This document shows positions 52,983-61,276 of a stretch of 64,000 bases of DNA, in pieces (position 1 is the stretch's first letter; every line of letters starts with the position of its first letter). The notes beneath the pieces were generated by a model. The model ran no database searches. It saw only the letters and a list, made by a program, of their open reading frames with translations, and was not told the origin of the DNA. The position numbers and the translations under genes were made by a program. The stretch is taken from assembly GCF_003402535.2 (NCBI RefSeq), contig NZ_AP025171.1, positions 2,232,001 to 2,296,000 of the forward strand. The letters run 5' to 3'. Origin of the DNA: Cupriavidus sp. P-10 (GTDB lineage Bacteria; Pseudomonadota; Gammaproteobacteria; Burkholderiales; Burkholderiaceae).

Positions 52983-53008
52983 CCCCTCTCCCGCAAGCGG
53001 GAGAGGGG
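52983..53008. repeat. Dispersed palindromic repeat copy between boxB and boxA
   Basis: CCCCTCTCCCGC, AA, GCGGGAGAGGGG: 12-bp perfect arms. The flank AGCAAAC on the right is the reverse complement of the GTTTGCT flank of the 43532 and 51551 copies, so this copy is inverted. It sits inside the box operon and could tune boxA expression. Confidence 0.7.
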
Positions 53009-53039
53009 AGCAAACAGGGAGCGATTGTCAGACCGTGGC

Positions 53040-54467
53040 TCAGTTAAAGCGCACGTACTCGAAATCCACCGGCTGGCGGTTGATGCCCATGACCGGCGGC
53101 GCGATCCAGTTGGCGAACTTGCCCGGCTCGACCACGCGGCCCATCAGGCTGGCGACAAAGGCGCGGTCGCCTTCGGTGGGCAGCCACTGGTCGCGGAAGT
53201 CGCGCCATTCGGCGTCGGAGACCACGCGGCCATCCGGCGACACTTTCACGCCTGCGAGCGCGCCGATATTGCGGTGGAAGGCCTTGTGCGGCACCTTCAG
53301 GCGGAACGGGATGCCGGCCTTCTCGATGACCTTGTTCCAGCGCTCGACGCCGCCCATGCTGTCCTTGATGTAGTCGTCGCGCAGCACTTCGTTGAGCGCG
53401 TTGAGCATCGGCACTTCCTTCTCCGTCAGCTGGCCGTTCTGCGCCTGCAGGATGCGGTAGGTCTGGCCCTTGAGCACGTGGTCGTCCATGCGCTTGCCTT
53501 CTTCGTAGCGGCCCTTGAGGCCCGTGCTGTAGAAGGTAGCGGCGTTGCTCGACTCATCGGCGCCGAACAGGTCGATGGTGACGCTGTAGTGGAAGTTCAG
53601 GTAGCGCTGCAGGGTCGGCAGGTCGATCACGCCGGCCGCGCGCAGCCTGGCGGGATCGTCGGTCTTCAGTTCGTTCATCACCTGGCAGGTGCGCTGGATC
53701 ACGCGCGACACGCCGGACTCGCCCACGAACATATGGTGCGCCTCCTCGGTCAGCATGAACCGGGTGGTGCGTGCCAGCGGGTCGAAGGCGCTTTCCGCGA
53801 GCGCGCACAGCTGGAACTTGCCGTCGCGGTCGGTGAAGTAGGTGAACATGAAGAACGACAGCCAGTCAGGCGTCTGCTCGTTGAACGCCTGCAGGATGCG
53901 CGGGTTGTCCTCCTGGCCGCTGCGGCGCTCCAGCAGCGCTTCGCCCTCTTCACGGCCGTCGCGGCCGAAGTACTTGTGCAGCAGGTAGACCATGGCCCAC
54001 AGGTGGCGGCCCTCTTCCACGTTGACCTGGAACAGGTTGCGCAGGTCGTACATGCTGGGCGCGGTCAGGCCCAGGTGGCGCTGCTGCTCGACCGATGCCG
54101 GCTCGGTATCGCCCTGCGTGACGATGATGCGGCGCAGGTTGGCGCGGTATTCGCCCGGCACGTCCTGCCACGCGTCCTCGCCCTTGTGGTCGCCGAAATG
54201 GATCTTGCGGTTGGCCTCGGCCGGGTTCAGGAAAATGCCCCAGCGGTAGTCCGGCATCTTGACGTGGCCGAAGTGGGCCCAGCCCTGCGGATCGACGCTG
54301 ATCGCGGTGCGCAGGTAGATGTCATGGCTGTGCGAACCTTCCGGGCCCATGTCGTTCCACCAGCTCAGGTAGTTGGGCTGCCACTGCTCGAGCGCGCGCT
54401 GCAGGGTGCGGTCTTCGCTCAGGTTGACGTTGTTGGGGATCTTGTCGCTGTAGTTGATGCCGGACAT
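53040..54467 (-). CDS. boxB: Benzoyl-CoA 2,3-epoxidase catalytic component BoxB
   Basis: A 475-residue diiron oxygenase starting MSGINYSDKIPNNVNLSEDR. Candidate diiron ligands are E122, E152, H155 and D213, plus EEAHH at 241-245, which follow the BoxB arrangement with a small offset. It forms the 2,3-epoxide of benzoyl-CoA with O2 and electrons from BoxA. The gene lies between boxC (66 bp upstream) and boxA. Confidence 0.96.
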   Translation of the reverse strand: MSGINYSDKIPNNVNLSEDRTLQRALEQWQPNYLSWWNDMGPEGSHSHDIYLRTAISVDPQGWAHFGHVKMPDYRWGIFLNPAEANRKIHFGDHKGEDAWQDVPGEYRANLRRIIVTQGDTEPASVEQQRHLGLTAPSMYDLRNLFQVNVEEGRHLWAMVYLLHKYFGRDGREEGEALLERRSGQEDNPRILQAFNEQTPDWLSFFMFTYFTDRDGKFQLCALAESAFDPLARTTRFMLTEEAHHMFVGESGVSRVIQRTCQVMNELKTDDPARLRAAGVIDLPTLQRYLNFHYSVTIDLFGADESSNAATFYSTGLKGRYEEGKRMDDHVLKGQTYRILQAQNGQLTEKEVPMLNALNEVLRDDYIKDSMGGVERWNKVIEKAGIPFRLKVPHKAFHRNIGALAGVKVSPDGRVVSDAEWRDFRDQWLPTEGDRAFVASLMGRVVEPGKFANWIAPPVMGINRQPVDFEYVRFN

Positions 54468-54533
54468 GCTGGTCTCCGTTCTGCGGGCGATTTGGGACGG
54501 TTCGGTTGTCGTTCGTACGAGGTGAGTGCGGGA

Positions 54534-56195
54534 TCAGACGCGGTTCCAGTCGAAGGCGGCCTTGTCGCCCTTGCCATAGACCTTGAGCGCACCCTTGTCC
54601 CCGACGGCGTTGGGGCGCTGGAAGATCCAGTTCTGCCACGCGGTCAGGCGGCCGAAGATGCGGGTGAACATGTTCTCCTGGCCGTTGAAGCGCAGGTTGG
54701 CTTCCATGCCGGTGAGCGCGTCGGGCGACATCGCCACGCGCTCTTCCAGCGCGATGCGCACTTCGTCGGTCCAGTCGATATCGTCGGGGTTGGCGGTGAC
54801 CAGGCCCAGCGCCCAGGCGGCATCGGCATCGAGCGGCTGGCCGGCCCTGGCGCGCACGGCATCCAGTGCGGGCTGCTCGTCGTAGAAGCGCCGTCCCAGT
54901 CGGCTCTGGCCGGTGACCATCGGGTACAGGCCGAAGTTGACTTCCGCGACAGTGATCTTCGGCGCGCGCGCCTCGTCGTCCGGCAGCGCCAGGTGGTAGC
55001 TGCGGTCGCACGCCAGCGCCAGTTCCAGGAAGGTGCCGGCAAAGCAGGAATCCGGCTCGATCAGCGCGAACAGGCTGCGCGACGACACATCCAGGCGGCT
55101 CAGCGTGCGGCGCAGCAGGCCGATGGTCTCGCGCACCAGCCAATGGCCCTTGTGCGCCAGCAGCGTGGCGTCGGTGGCCAGCACCGCGGCGGCGTCGCCG
55201 GCGGTCTTGATCAGCCAGGTGCCGATATCCAGCTCGTTGGTGCGCATCGACAGGATTGCGTCTTCCAGCTCGCGCGCCAGTTGCAGCGGGTACCAGTTGG
55301 CGCCGGCTTGCACGATGTCATCGATGTGCCGCGGCTGCGTGCCCGTCGGCGCCTTCACCGTGAAGGTTGCGGTGCGGCCGGCGCGGTCGATTTCCACGGT
55401 CACATGCGTATAGCGCAGCGCATCGGCTTCGGTGGCGCGCTCGATCGGCGCGAGCGCCACGCCCTGCGCATCGGCCGGACGGTCGCTCTGCGCGGCCAGC
55501 GCCAGCGCGCGCTCCTGCACCTTCTGCGCGAACACCGCCGGCTTGGCGATATCGTCGACCAGGCGCCAGTCCTTGGCGCGCTGGCCGCGCACGCCCTCGG
55601 TGGTGGTGCAGAAGATATCGGCCAGGTCATGGCGCACGTGGCGCTTGTCGGTCACGCGGGTCAGGCCGCCGGTGCCCGGCAGCACGCCCAGCAGCGGCAC
55701 TTCGGGCAGGCTGACGGCCGACGAGCGGTCATCCACCAGCAGGATTTCGTCGCAGGCCAGCGCCAGTTCATAGCCGCCGCCGGCGCAGGCACCGTTGACC
55801 GCGGCCAGGAACTTCAGGCCGCTGTGCTGCGACGAGTCCTCGATGCCGTTGCGGGTCTCGTTGGTGAACTTGCAAAAGTTGACCTTCCACGCGTGGCTGC
55901 TGACGCCAAGCATGAAGATGTTGGCGCCCGAACAGAAGACCTTGTCCTTGCCGCTGGTGACGACCACGGTACGCACTTCCGGGTGCTCGAAGCGGATGCG
56001 GTTGAGCGCATCGTTCAGCTCGATATCGACGCCGAGGTCGTAGCTGTTCAGCTTGAGCTTGTAGCCCGGGCGCAGGCCCGCGTTCTCATCGATATCCACC
56101 GCCAGCGTGGCGAGAGGGCCTTCGAACTTCAGCTTCAGGTGCTTGTACTGGGCGGGGGTGGTCTGGTATTCGACGCGGGGGGCGGTGGTCACGGC
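54534..56195 (-). CDS. boxC: 2,3-epoxybenzoyl-CoA dihydrolase BoxC
   Basis: I choose GTG 56195, which has GAGGAG nine bases upstream and gives 553 residues; ATG 56222 would lie in a TGCA operator box. The protein has two crotonase-like halves, with VVTSGKDKVFCSGANIFMLG and NGACAGGGYELALACDEILL in the first. It opens the epoxide ring without oxygen, releasing formate and 3,4-dehydroadipyl-CoA semialdehyde. First gene of boxCBA. Confidence 0.95.
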   Translation of the reverse strand, partial: AVTTAPRVEYQTTPAQYKHLKLKFEGPLATLAVDIDENAGLRPGYKLKLNSYDLGVDIELNDALNRIRFEHPEVRTVVVTSGKDKVFCSGANIFMLGVSSHAWKVNFCKFTNETRNGIEDSSQHSGLKFLAAVNGACAGGGYELALACDEILLVDDRSSAVSLPEVPLLGVLPGTGGLTRVTDKRHVRHDLADIFCTTTEGVRGQRAKDWRLVDDIAKPAVFAQKVQERALALAAQSDRPADAQGVALAPIERATEADALRYTHVTVEIDRAGRTATFTVKAPTGTQPRHIDDIVQAGANWYPLQLARELEDAILSMRTNELDIGTWLIKTAGDAAAVLATDATLLAHKGHWLVRETIGLLRRTLSRLDVSSRSLFALIEPDSCFAGTFLELALACDRSYHLALPDDEARAPKITVAEVNFGLYPMVTGQSRLGRRFYDEQPALDAVRARAGQPLDADAAWALGLVTANPDDIDWTDEVRIALEERVAMSPDALTGMEANLRFNGQENMFTRIFGRLTAWQNWIFQRPNAVGDKGALKVYGKGDKAAFDWNRV

Positions 56196-56214
56196 GGTGT
56201 CTCCTCGGTGGAAC

Positions 56215-56304
56215 TGCACCATAGTGCATGAGCAGGAATCTGTTGAGAAGAAATATAATTCATTAACCGGATTTCTTGCAAGCACTATTGTGCAGATTAT
56301 TGCG
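56215..56304 (-). promoter_or_regulatory. boxC promoter flanked by TGCA-N6-TGCA boxes (BoxR sites)
   Basis: On the minus strand -35 TTGCAA (56276-56281), 18 bp and -10 TATATT (56252-56257) precede boxC. TGCA-CCATAG-TGCA lies downstream (56215-56228) and TGCA-GATTAT-TGCG upstream (56291-56304). BoxR/BzdR operators are built on TGCA. The gap is distinctly AT-rich. Confidence 0.7.
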
Positions 56305-56419
56305 AGTATGGCGGTCGCGCCACCTACCCGCCCTGGCGGTGCCGCTGGCGCCATCCCGCAAACAAGAACGGCGGCACCGAAGTGCCGCCGCCAGGGGAAT
56401 CCCACCATCCAATGCGAAG

Positions 56420-57382
56420 TCAGCCCGGCATTTCCAGCGCCTTGCGCACCATGTCGCGCAACGCCGCGAAAGTTGGCTCCAGCGGTTGCGCGCTGGTATC
56501 CAGCGAGAACTCCGCCTTCGAATAGAACGCCGCGCGGCCGGCCAGGATATGGCGCAGGTCTTCCATCGCTTCCTTGCTGGCCGCCATCGGACGGAAGTCG
56601 CCCTGCGCGCGGACCCGCTCCATATGGTCTTCAGCGTCGGCCTGCAGCCAGACCGTGGTGCAATGGGCCAGCAGCAAGTTGAAGGTGGCCGGGTCGGACA
56701 CCAGGCCGCCAGGCGTGGCGATGACGGCTTCGGGATAGATCTGGATGGCCTCTTCCACCGCCCGGCGCTCGTAGCGGCGGTAGGCGTTCATGCCATACAG
56801 CCCCTGGATCTCGGCGATGCTGCAGCCGGCGAACTTCTCGATTTCGCGGCTCAGCTCCACGAATGGGAACTCCAAGTCTTCGGCCAGCATGCCGCCCAGC
56901 GTGGTCTTGCCGGCGCCGCGCAGGCCGATCAGCGCCACGCGCGGGCTGCGCGCCGCCTGCACGGCATTCTCGCCGCCGGTACCGAGCATCTCGCCCACGG
57001 CGATGCGTACGCGCCGCAGCGTGGCCTCGTCGCGGTGCTCCAGCAATTCGCGCAGCAGGATCCACTCTGGCGAGGACGTGGTCACGTCGCCCAGCAGCCC
57101 GGCCAGCGAACACTGCAGCGCATCGGCAATGTGCTGCAGCACCAGGATCGACGCGTTGCCGCTGCCGTATTCCAGATTGGCAAGGTGCCGCTCCGACACC
57201 CCGGCGGCCTGCGCCGCGGCCTTGCGAGTCAGGCCACGGCGCGCGCGCAGGTCGCGCACGCGCTCGCCCAGCGCCACCAGGAAGGGGTTCTTTTCCGCGC
57301 CGCTGGCAGCGGCTACGCCTGAATCATTTTGCAGGCAGCCATCCCGGGTTAACCCAGATTCATGCAATATAGTGCTTGACAT
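56420..57382 (-). CDS. boxR: Benzoate pathway regulator BoxR (XRE helix-turn-helix fused to shikimate-kinase-like domain)
   Basis: A 320-residue protein. An N-terminal XRE helix-turn-helix (LGERVRDLRARRGLTRKAAA to NLEYGSGNASILVLQHIADA) is joined to a shikimate-kinase-like domain with P-loop ALIGLRGAGKTTLGG (about 149-163). This is the BzdR/BoxR fusion that senses benzoyl-CoA. ATG 57382 is used, though the start region overlaps one TGCA box (57363-57376), consistent with autoregulation. It lies upstream of boxC on the same strand and is divergent from the DUF4863-boxD operon. Confidence 0.93.
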   Translation of the reverse strand: MSSTILHESGLTRDGCLQNDSGVAAASGAEKNPFLVALGERVRDLRARRGLTRKAAAQAAGVSERHLANLEYGSGNASILVLQHIADALQCSLAGLLGDVTTSSPEWILLRELLEHRDEATLRRVRIAVGEMLGTGGENAVQAARSPRVALIGLRGAGKTTLGGMLAEDLEFPFVELSREIEKFAGCSIAEIQGLYGMNAYRRYERRAVEEAIQIYPEAVIATPGGLVSDPATFNLLLAHCTTVWLQADAEDHMERVRAQGDFRPMAASKEAMEDLRHILAGRAAFYSKAEFSLDTSAQPLEPTFAALRDMVRKALEMPG

Positions 57383-57425
57383 GATTTCTCGGTGGTCCTA
57401 TTTTTCATACATGCACAATAATGCA
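57363..57425 (+). promoter_or_regulatory. boxD operon promoter flanked by TGCA boxes (BoxR sites)
   Basis: -35 TTGACA (57376-57381, consensus), 17 bp, -10 TATTTT (57399-57404) on the plus strand. TGCA-ATATAG-TGCT (57363-57376) abuts the -35, and TGCA-CAATAA-TGCA (57412-57425) covers the likely start of transcription. Same layout as the boxC promoter. Confidence 0.7.
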
Positions 57426-57469
57426 TGAAGCCTTCGATAGCAATGGCTGAATCAGACGGAGCCCCCTGG

Positions 57470-57958
57470 ATGTCCCTCAACCTCTCCTCAACGCTGTCCC
57501 CAACGCAATTCCGCGAGCAGATTGCGCAACTTACCGCGCAACTTGCCGGCCGGCCGCTCGATGCCGGACTGGACGCCTGGCTCAATGCGGAGCATGGCGC
57601 CGGTAGCGCCACCTACCAACAGCTGAAGGCAAGCTGCCAGGCCGGCGTGGCCGAAGGCTGGCTGTGCGACCGCGAAGGCGGCGGCATCCGCTATGGCCGC
57701 ATCTTCAAACCCGCCGACGACCTGAACGGCTTTTCGGTCGACGTGGTGGACATGCAGGACATTGCCGGTCCGCACCATGCGCATCCCAACGGCGAGATCG
57801 ACCTGATCATGCCCCTCGACGGCGACGCGCAGTTTGATGGCCGGCCGGCTGGGTGGCTGGTGTGTCCGCCGGGCAGCGCGCACCGCCCCACTGTCAGCAA
57901 CGGCCGCGCGCTGGTGCTCTACCTGCTGCCGGAAGGCCGCATCGACTTCACCCGCTGA
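57470..57958 (+). CDS. DUF4863 family protein of the box cluster
   Basis: With ATG 57470 the product is 162 residues (MSLNLSSTLSPTQFREQIAQ to LPEGRIDFTR); ATGs at 57425 and 57443 are possible but nearer the operator. It resembles a small cupin-like or DUF4863 protein often found beside boxD and benzoate-CoA ligase genes; GPHHAHPNGEIDLIMPLDGD holds several histidines and acids that could bind a metal. Its function is unknown to me. It is the first gene on the BoxR-controlled rightward transcript, 8 bp before boxD. Confidence 0.8.
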   Translation: MSLNLSSTLSPTQFREQIAQLTAQLAGRPLDAGLDAWLNAEHGAGSATYQQLKASCQAGVAEGWLCDREGGGIRYGRIFKPADDLNGFSVDVVDMQDIAGPHHAHPNGEIDLIMPLDGDAQFDGRPAGWLVCPPGSAHRPTVSNGRALVLYLLPEGRIDFTR

Positions 57959-57966
57959 GGACTGCC

Positions 57967-59514
57967 ATGACCGAACTGCTTTCCAACTGCCTTGGCGGCA
58001 AATGGCAGGCCGGCACCGGCGCGGGCACGCCGCTGATTGATCCCGTGCTGGGCGACGAGCTGGTGCGGGTGGATGCCACCGGCCTGGACCTTGCCGCCGG
58101 CTTTGCCTTCGCGCGCGAACTGGGCGGCGCCGCGCTGCGCGCGCTGACCTACCGCCAGCGTGCCGCGCTGCTGGCTGACATCGTCAAGGTGCTGCAGGCC
58201 AACCGCGATTCCTATTACGAGATTGCCACCGCGAACAGCGGCACCGTGAAGAACGATTCCGCCGTCGACATCGATGGCGGCATCTTCACGCTGGGCACAT
58301 ATGCGAAGCTGGGCGATACGCTTGGCGATCGCCAATACCTGCTCGACGGCGAGGCCGCGCGGCTGGGCAAGGATCCGCTGTTCCAGTCGCAGCACGTGCT
58401 GGTGCCAACGCGCGGTGTCGCGCTGTTTATCAATGCCTTCAACTTCCCGAGCTGGGGCCTGTGGGAGAAGGCCGCCCCGGCGCTGCTGGCCGGTGTGCCC
58501 GTGATCGTCAAACCCGCTACCGCCACTGCCTGGCTGACGCAGCGCATGGTGCGCGACGTGGTTGAGGCCGGTGTGCTGCCGGCGGGCGCGCTGTCGGTGG
58601 TCTGCGGCAGCTCGGCAGGTTTGCTCGACCAGTTGCAGCCCTTCGACGTGGTGTCGTTCACCGGCTCGGCCGATACCGCTGCGGTGATCCGTTCGCATCC
58701 GGCGATTTCGCAACGCTCGGTGCGCGTGAATATCGAGGCGGACAGCATCAACAGCGCGGTGCTGTTGCCGCAGGCGGGGCCGGACACCGCCGCGTTCGAC
58801 CTGCTGGTGAAGGAAGTGGTGCGCGAGATGACGGTCAAGTCCGGGCAGAAATGCACCGCGATCCGTCGCGTGTTCGTGCCCGAGGCGCTCTACGGGCAAG
58901 CCGCCGAAGCCATTGGCGCGCGGCTGGCAAAGGTCGTCGTCGGTAATCCGCGCAACGACTCGGTGCGCATGGGCGCGCTGGTCAGCCGCGCGCAGTTCGA
59001 TGCACTGACCGAAGGGCTGGCGGCGCTGCGCCAGCACGCGCAGGTGCTGCATGACGGCACGCGGCAGCCGCTGGTCGATGCCGATCCGGCCGTGGCCTGC
59101 TGCGTCGGGCCGACGCTGCTCGGCGTCACCGATGCCGATGCGGCGGCGGCAGTGCATGACACCGAAGTTTTTGGCCCGGTCGCCACGCTGCTGCCCTATC
59201 GCGATACCCCGCATGCGCTCGCGCTGGTACGCCGTGGCCAGGGTTCGCTGGTGGCTTCGCTCTACGCCAGCGATGCCGCCGCGCTCGGCGCCGCCGCGGT
59301 TGAACTGGCCGACAGCCACGGCCGCGTGCATGTGATCTCTCCCGATGTCGCGCAGCTGCACACCGGCCACGGCAACGTGATGCCGCAATCGCTGCATGGC
59401 GGCCCGGGCCGTGCCGGCGGCGGCGAGGAGCTGGGCGGCCTGCGCGCGCTGCATTTCTACCATCGGCGCAGCGCGATCCAGGCCAGCACCGAGGTACTCG
59501 GCACGCTGGCCTGA
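57967..59514 (+). CDS. boxD: 3,4-dehydroadipyl-CoA semialdehyde dehydrogenase BoxD
   Basis: A 515-residue ALDH-family enzyme. INAFNFPSWGLWEKAAPALL and the nucleophile in TVKSGQKCTAIRRVFVP are clear. It oxidises the BoxC product to 3,4-dehydroadipyl-CoA with NADP, feeding beta-oxidation. The neighbouring DUF4863 and benzoate-CoA ligase genes and the BoxR sites make BoxD the best reading over PaaN-like enzymes. A 126-bp gap with an 11-bp tandem repeat separates it from the ligase gene. Confidence 0.92.
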   Translation: MTELLSNCLGGKWQAGTGAGTPLIDPVLGDELVRVDATGLDLAAGFAFARELGGAALRALTYRQRAALLADIVKVLQANRDSYYEIATANSGTVKNDSAVDIDGGIFTLGTYAKLGDTLGDRQYLLDGEAARLGKDPLFQSQHVLVPTRGVALFINAFNFPSWGLWEKAAPALLAGVPVIVKPATATAWLTQRMVRDVVEAGVLPAGALSVVCGSSAGLLDQLQPFDVVSFTGSADTAAVIRSHPAISQRSVRVNIEADSINSAVLLPQAGPDTAAFDLLVKEVVREMTVKSGQKCTAIRRVFVPEALYGQAAEAIGARLAKVVVGNPRNDSVRMGALVSRAQFDALTEGLAALRQHAQVLHDGTRQPLVDADPAVACCVGPTLLGVTDADAAAAVHDTEVFGPVATLLPYRDTPHALALVRRGQGSLVASLYASDAAALGAAAVELADSHGRVHVISPDVAQLHTGHGNVMPQSLHGGPGRAGGGEELGGLRALHFYHRRSAIQASTEVLGTLA

Positions 59515-59527
59515 GGGCCGGTCCACA

Positions 59528-59582
59528 CGCCTTCACAGCGCCTTCACAGCGCCTTCACCGCTCCTTCACCGCTCCTTCACCG
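59528..59582. repeat. Five 11-bp tandem repeats between boxD and the ligase gene
   Basis: Five units of 11 bp with core CCTTCAC: two read CGCCTTCACAG, one CGCCTTCACCG and two CTCCTTCACCG. The period equals one DNA turn. Its place in the leader of the benzoate-CoA ligase gene suggests a slippage-prone spacer or a protein array site; no hairpin is formed. Confidence 0.8.
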
Positions 59583-59639
59583 CGCCGCCCTCGCATGGCG
59601 GCGCGCAGCACACCGTACACCAGTAACGGGGAGACAAGC

Positions 59640-61244
59640 ATGACCGCCACCACCGCAGACGTCCCGGTGCAACCGCCGGGCGCGTCCTTCAACTTTGCCG
59701 CGTACCTGCTGGCGTGCAATGACGGGCGCCCGGACAAGACCGCATATATCGATGACGATGGCCGGCTGACCTACGGCGAGCTGGCACTGCAGGCGCGGCG
59801 CGTGGCCGCCGCGCTGCTCAGCGCCGGCGTGCGCCGCGAGGAACGCGTGCTGCTGCTGATGCACGACTGCACCGACTGGCCGGTCAGCTTCCTCGGCGCG
59901 ATGTACGCCGGCATCGTGCCGGTGGCGGTCAATACGCTGCTGACCGCCGACGACTACGTCTATATGCTGCAGCACAGCCGCGCGCAGGCGGTGCTGGTGT
60001 CGGCGGCGCTGCTGCCGGTGCTGCAGGAAGCGCTGGCGCAGCCCGGGCATGAAGTCGGCAAGGTGTTCGTATCGCGCGCGCAAGCCAGCCTGCCTGAAGG
60101 CATGGTGTCCCTCGACACGGTGCTCGCTGCGCAAACGCCGCTGCCGGCACCCGCCGCCACCCGTTGCGACGATCCCGGCTTCTGGCTCTACTCGTCCGGA
60201 TCGACCGGACAGCCCAAGGGCGTGGTGCACAGCCACCGCAACCCATACTGGACCGCCGAACTGTACGCGGGCCCGGTGCTGGGCCTGCGCGAGGACGACA
60301 TCTGCTTCTCCGCGGCCAAGCTGTATTTCGCCTACGGTCTCGGCAATGGCCTGAGCTTCCCGCTGAGCGTTGGCGCGACGGTGGTGCTGATGGCAGAGCG
60401 GCCCACGCCCGAGGCCACGTTCTGCCGCTGGCTGGAGCACAAACCCACGGTATTCTTCGGCGCGCCCACGGGGTACGCCGGCATGCTCGCCAGTCCTTCA
60501 CTGCCGGGGCGTGCCGACGTGGCATTGCGGCTGTGCTCGTCGGCCGGCGAAGCATTGCCCGCCGAGATCGGCCATCGCTTCACCGCGCATTTCGGCTGCG
60601 AGATCATCGACGGCATCGGCTCCACCGAGATGCTGCATATCTTCCTGTCCAACCGCCCCGGCCAGGTGCGCTACGGCACCACCGGCTGGCCGGTGCCGGG
60701 CTACACCATCGAGCTGCGCGACGAGTCCGGTCAGCCCGTGCCCGACGGCGAGATCGGCGACCTGTATATCCAGGGCCCCAGCGCCGCGATGTTGTACTGG
60801 GCCAACCTCGAGAAATCGCGCGAGACCTTCCGCGGCGGCTGGACCAAGAGCGGCGACAAGTATGTGCGCAACCCGGACGGCACCTACAGCTACGCCGGGC
60901 GCAGCGATGACATGCTCAAGGTCAGCGGCATCTACGTCTCGCCATTCGAGGTCGAGGCCACGCTGGTGCAGCACCCCGCGGTGCTGGAGGCCGCGGTGGT
61001 CGGCGTGCCCGACCACGAAGGCCTGGTCAAGACCAAGGCCTTCGTGGTGCTGAAGGCGGGTGCGCAACTGGGCGACGCCGAGCTGAAGGCCTTCGTCAAG
61101 GAGCGGCTGGCCGCCTACAAGTACCCGCGTGCGATCGAGTTCGTCGACACGCTGCCCAAGACCGCCACGGGCAAGATCCAGCGCTTCGTGCTGCGCGAGC
61201 GCGAGCTGAAGGCCGCCGCAGAGCGCGCCATTGCAGTGGCGTAA
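59640..61244 (+). CDS. bclA: Benzoate-CoA ligase
   Basis: A 534-residue adenylate-forming ligase. The P-loop-like motif YSSGSTGQPKGVVHSH, YGTTGWPVPGY, DGIGSTEMLHIFLSN and the C-terminal lysine in PKTATGKIQRF are present, and the STEMLHIFLSN segment is typical of benzoate-CoA ligases. It activates benzoate with ATP and CoA, making the substrate of BoxAB. ATG 59640 follows GGGGAGA. The gene belongs to the BoxR-controlled run and is followed by a transporter gene 32 bp later. Confidence 0.94.
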   Translation: MTATTADVPVQPPGASFNFAAYLLACNDGRPDKTAYIDDDGRLTYGELALQARRVAAALLSAGVRREERVLLLMHDCTDWPVSFLGAMYAGIVPVAVNTLLTADDYVYMLQHSRAQAVLVSAALLPVLQEALAQPGHEVGKVFVSRAQASLPEGMVSLDTVLAAQTPLPAPAATRCDDPGFWLYSSGSTGQPKGVVHSHRNPYWTAELYAGPVLGLREDDICFSAAKLYFAYGLGNGLSFPLSVGATVVLMAERPTPEATFCRWLEHKPTVFFGAPTGYAGMLASPSLPGRADVALRLCSSAGEALPAEIGHRFTAHFGCEIIDGIGSTEMLHIFLSNRPGQVRYGTTGWPVPGYTIELRDESGQPVPDGEIGDLYIQGPSAAMLYWANLEKSRETFRGGWTKSGDKYVRNPDGTYSYAGRSDDMLKVSGIYVSPFEVEATLVQHPAVLEAAVVGVPDHEGLVKTKAFVVLKAGAQLGDAELKAFVKERLAAYKYPRAIEFVDTLPKTATGKIQRFVLRERELKAAAERAIAVA

Positions 61245-61276
61245 GCACGCGCCATCCCACCATACCGGAGACAACC

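Noticed and set aside
53025..56231. 1,068-codon frame on the plus strand opposite boxB and boxC
   Set aside because: Same reason: boxB and boxC on the other strand carry all catalytic motifs, and the antisense product resembles no protein.
59528..59582. CRISPR-like array
   Set aside because: Units are 11 bp and contiguous with no spacers; it is a simple tandem repeat.
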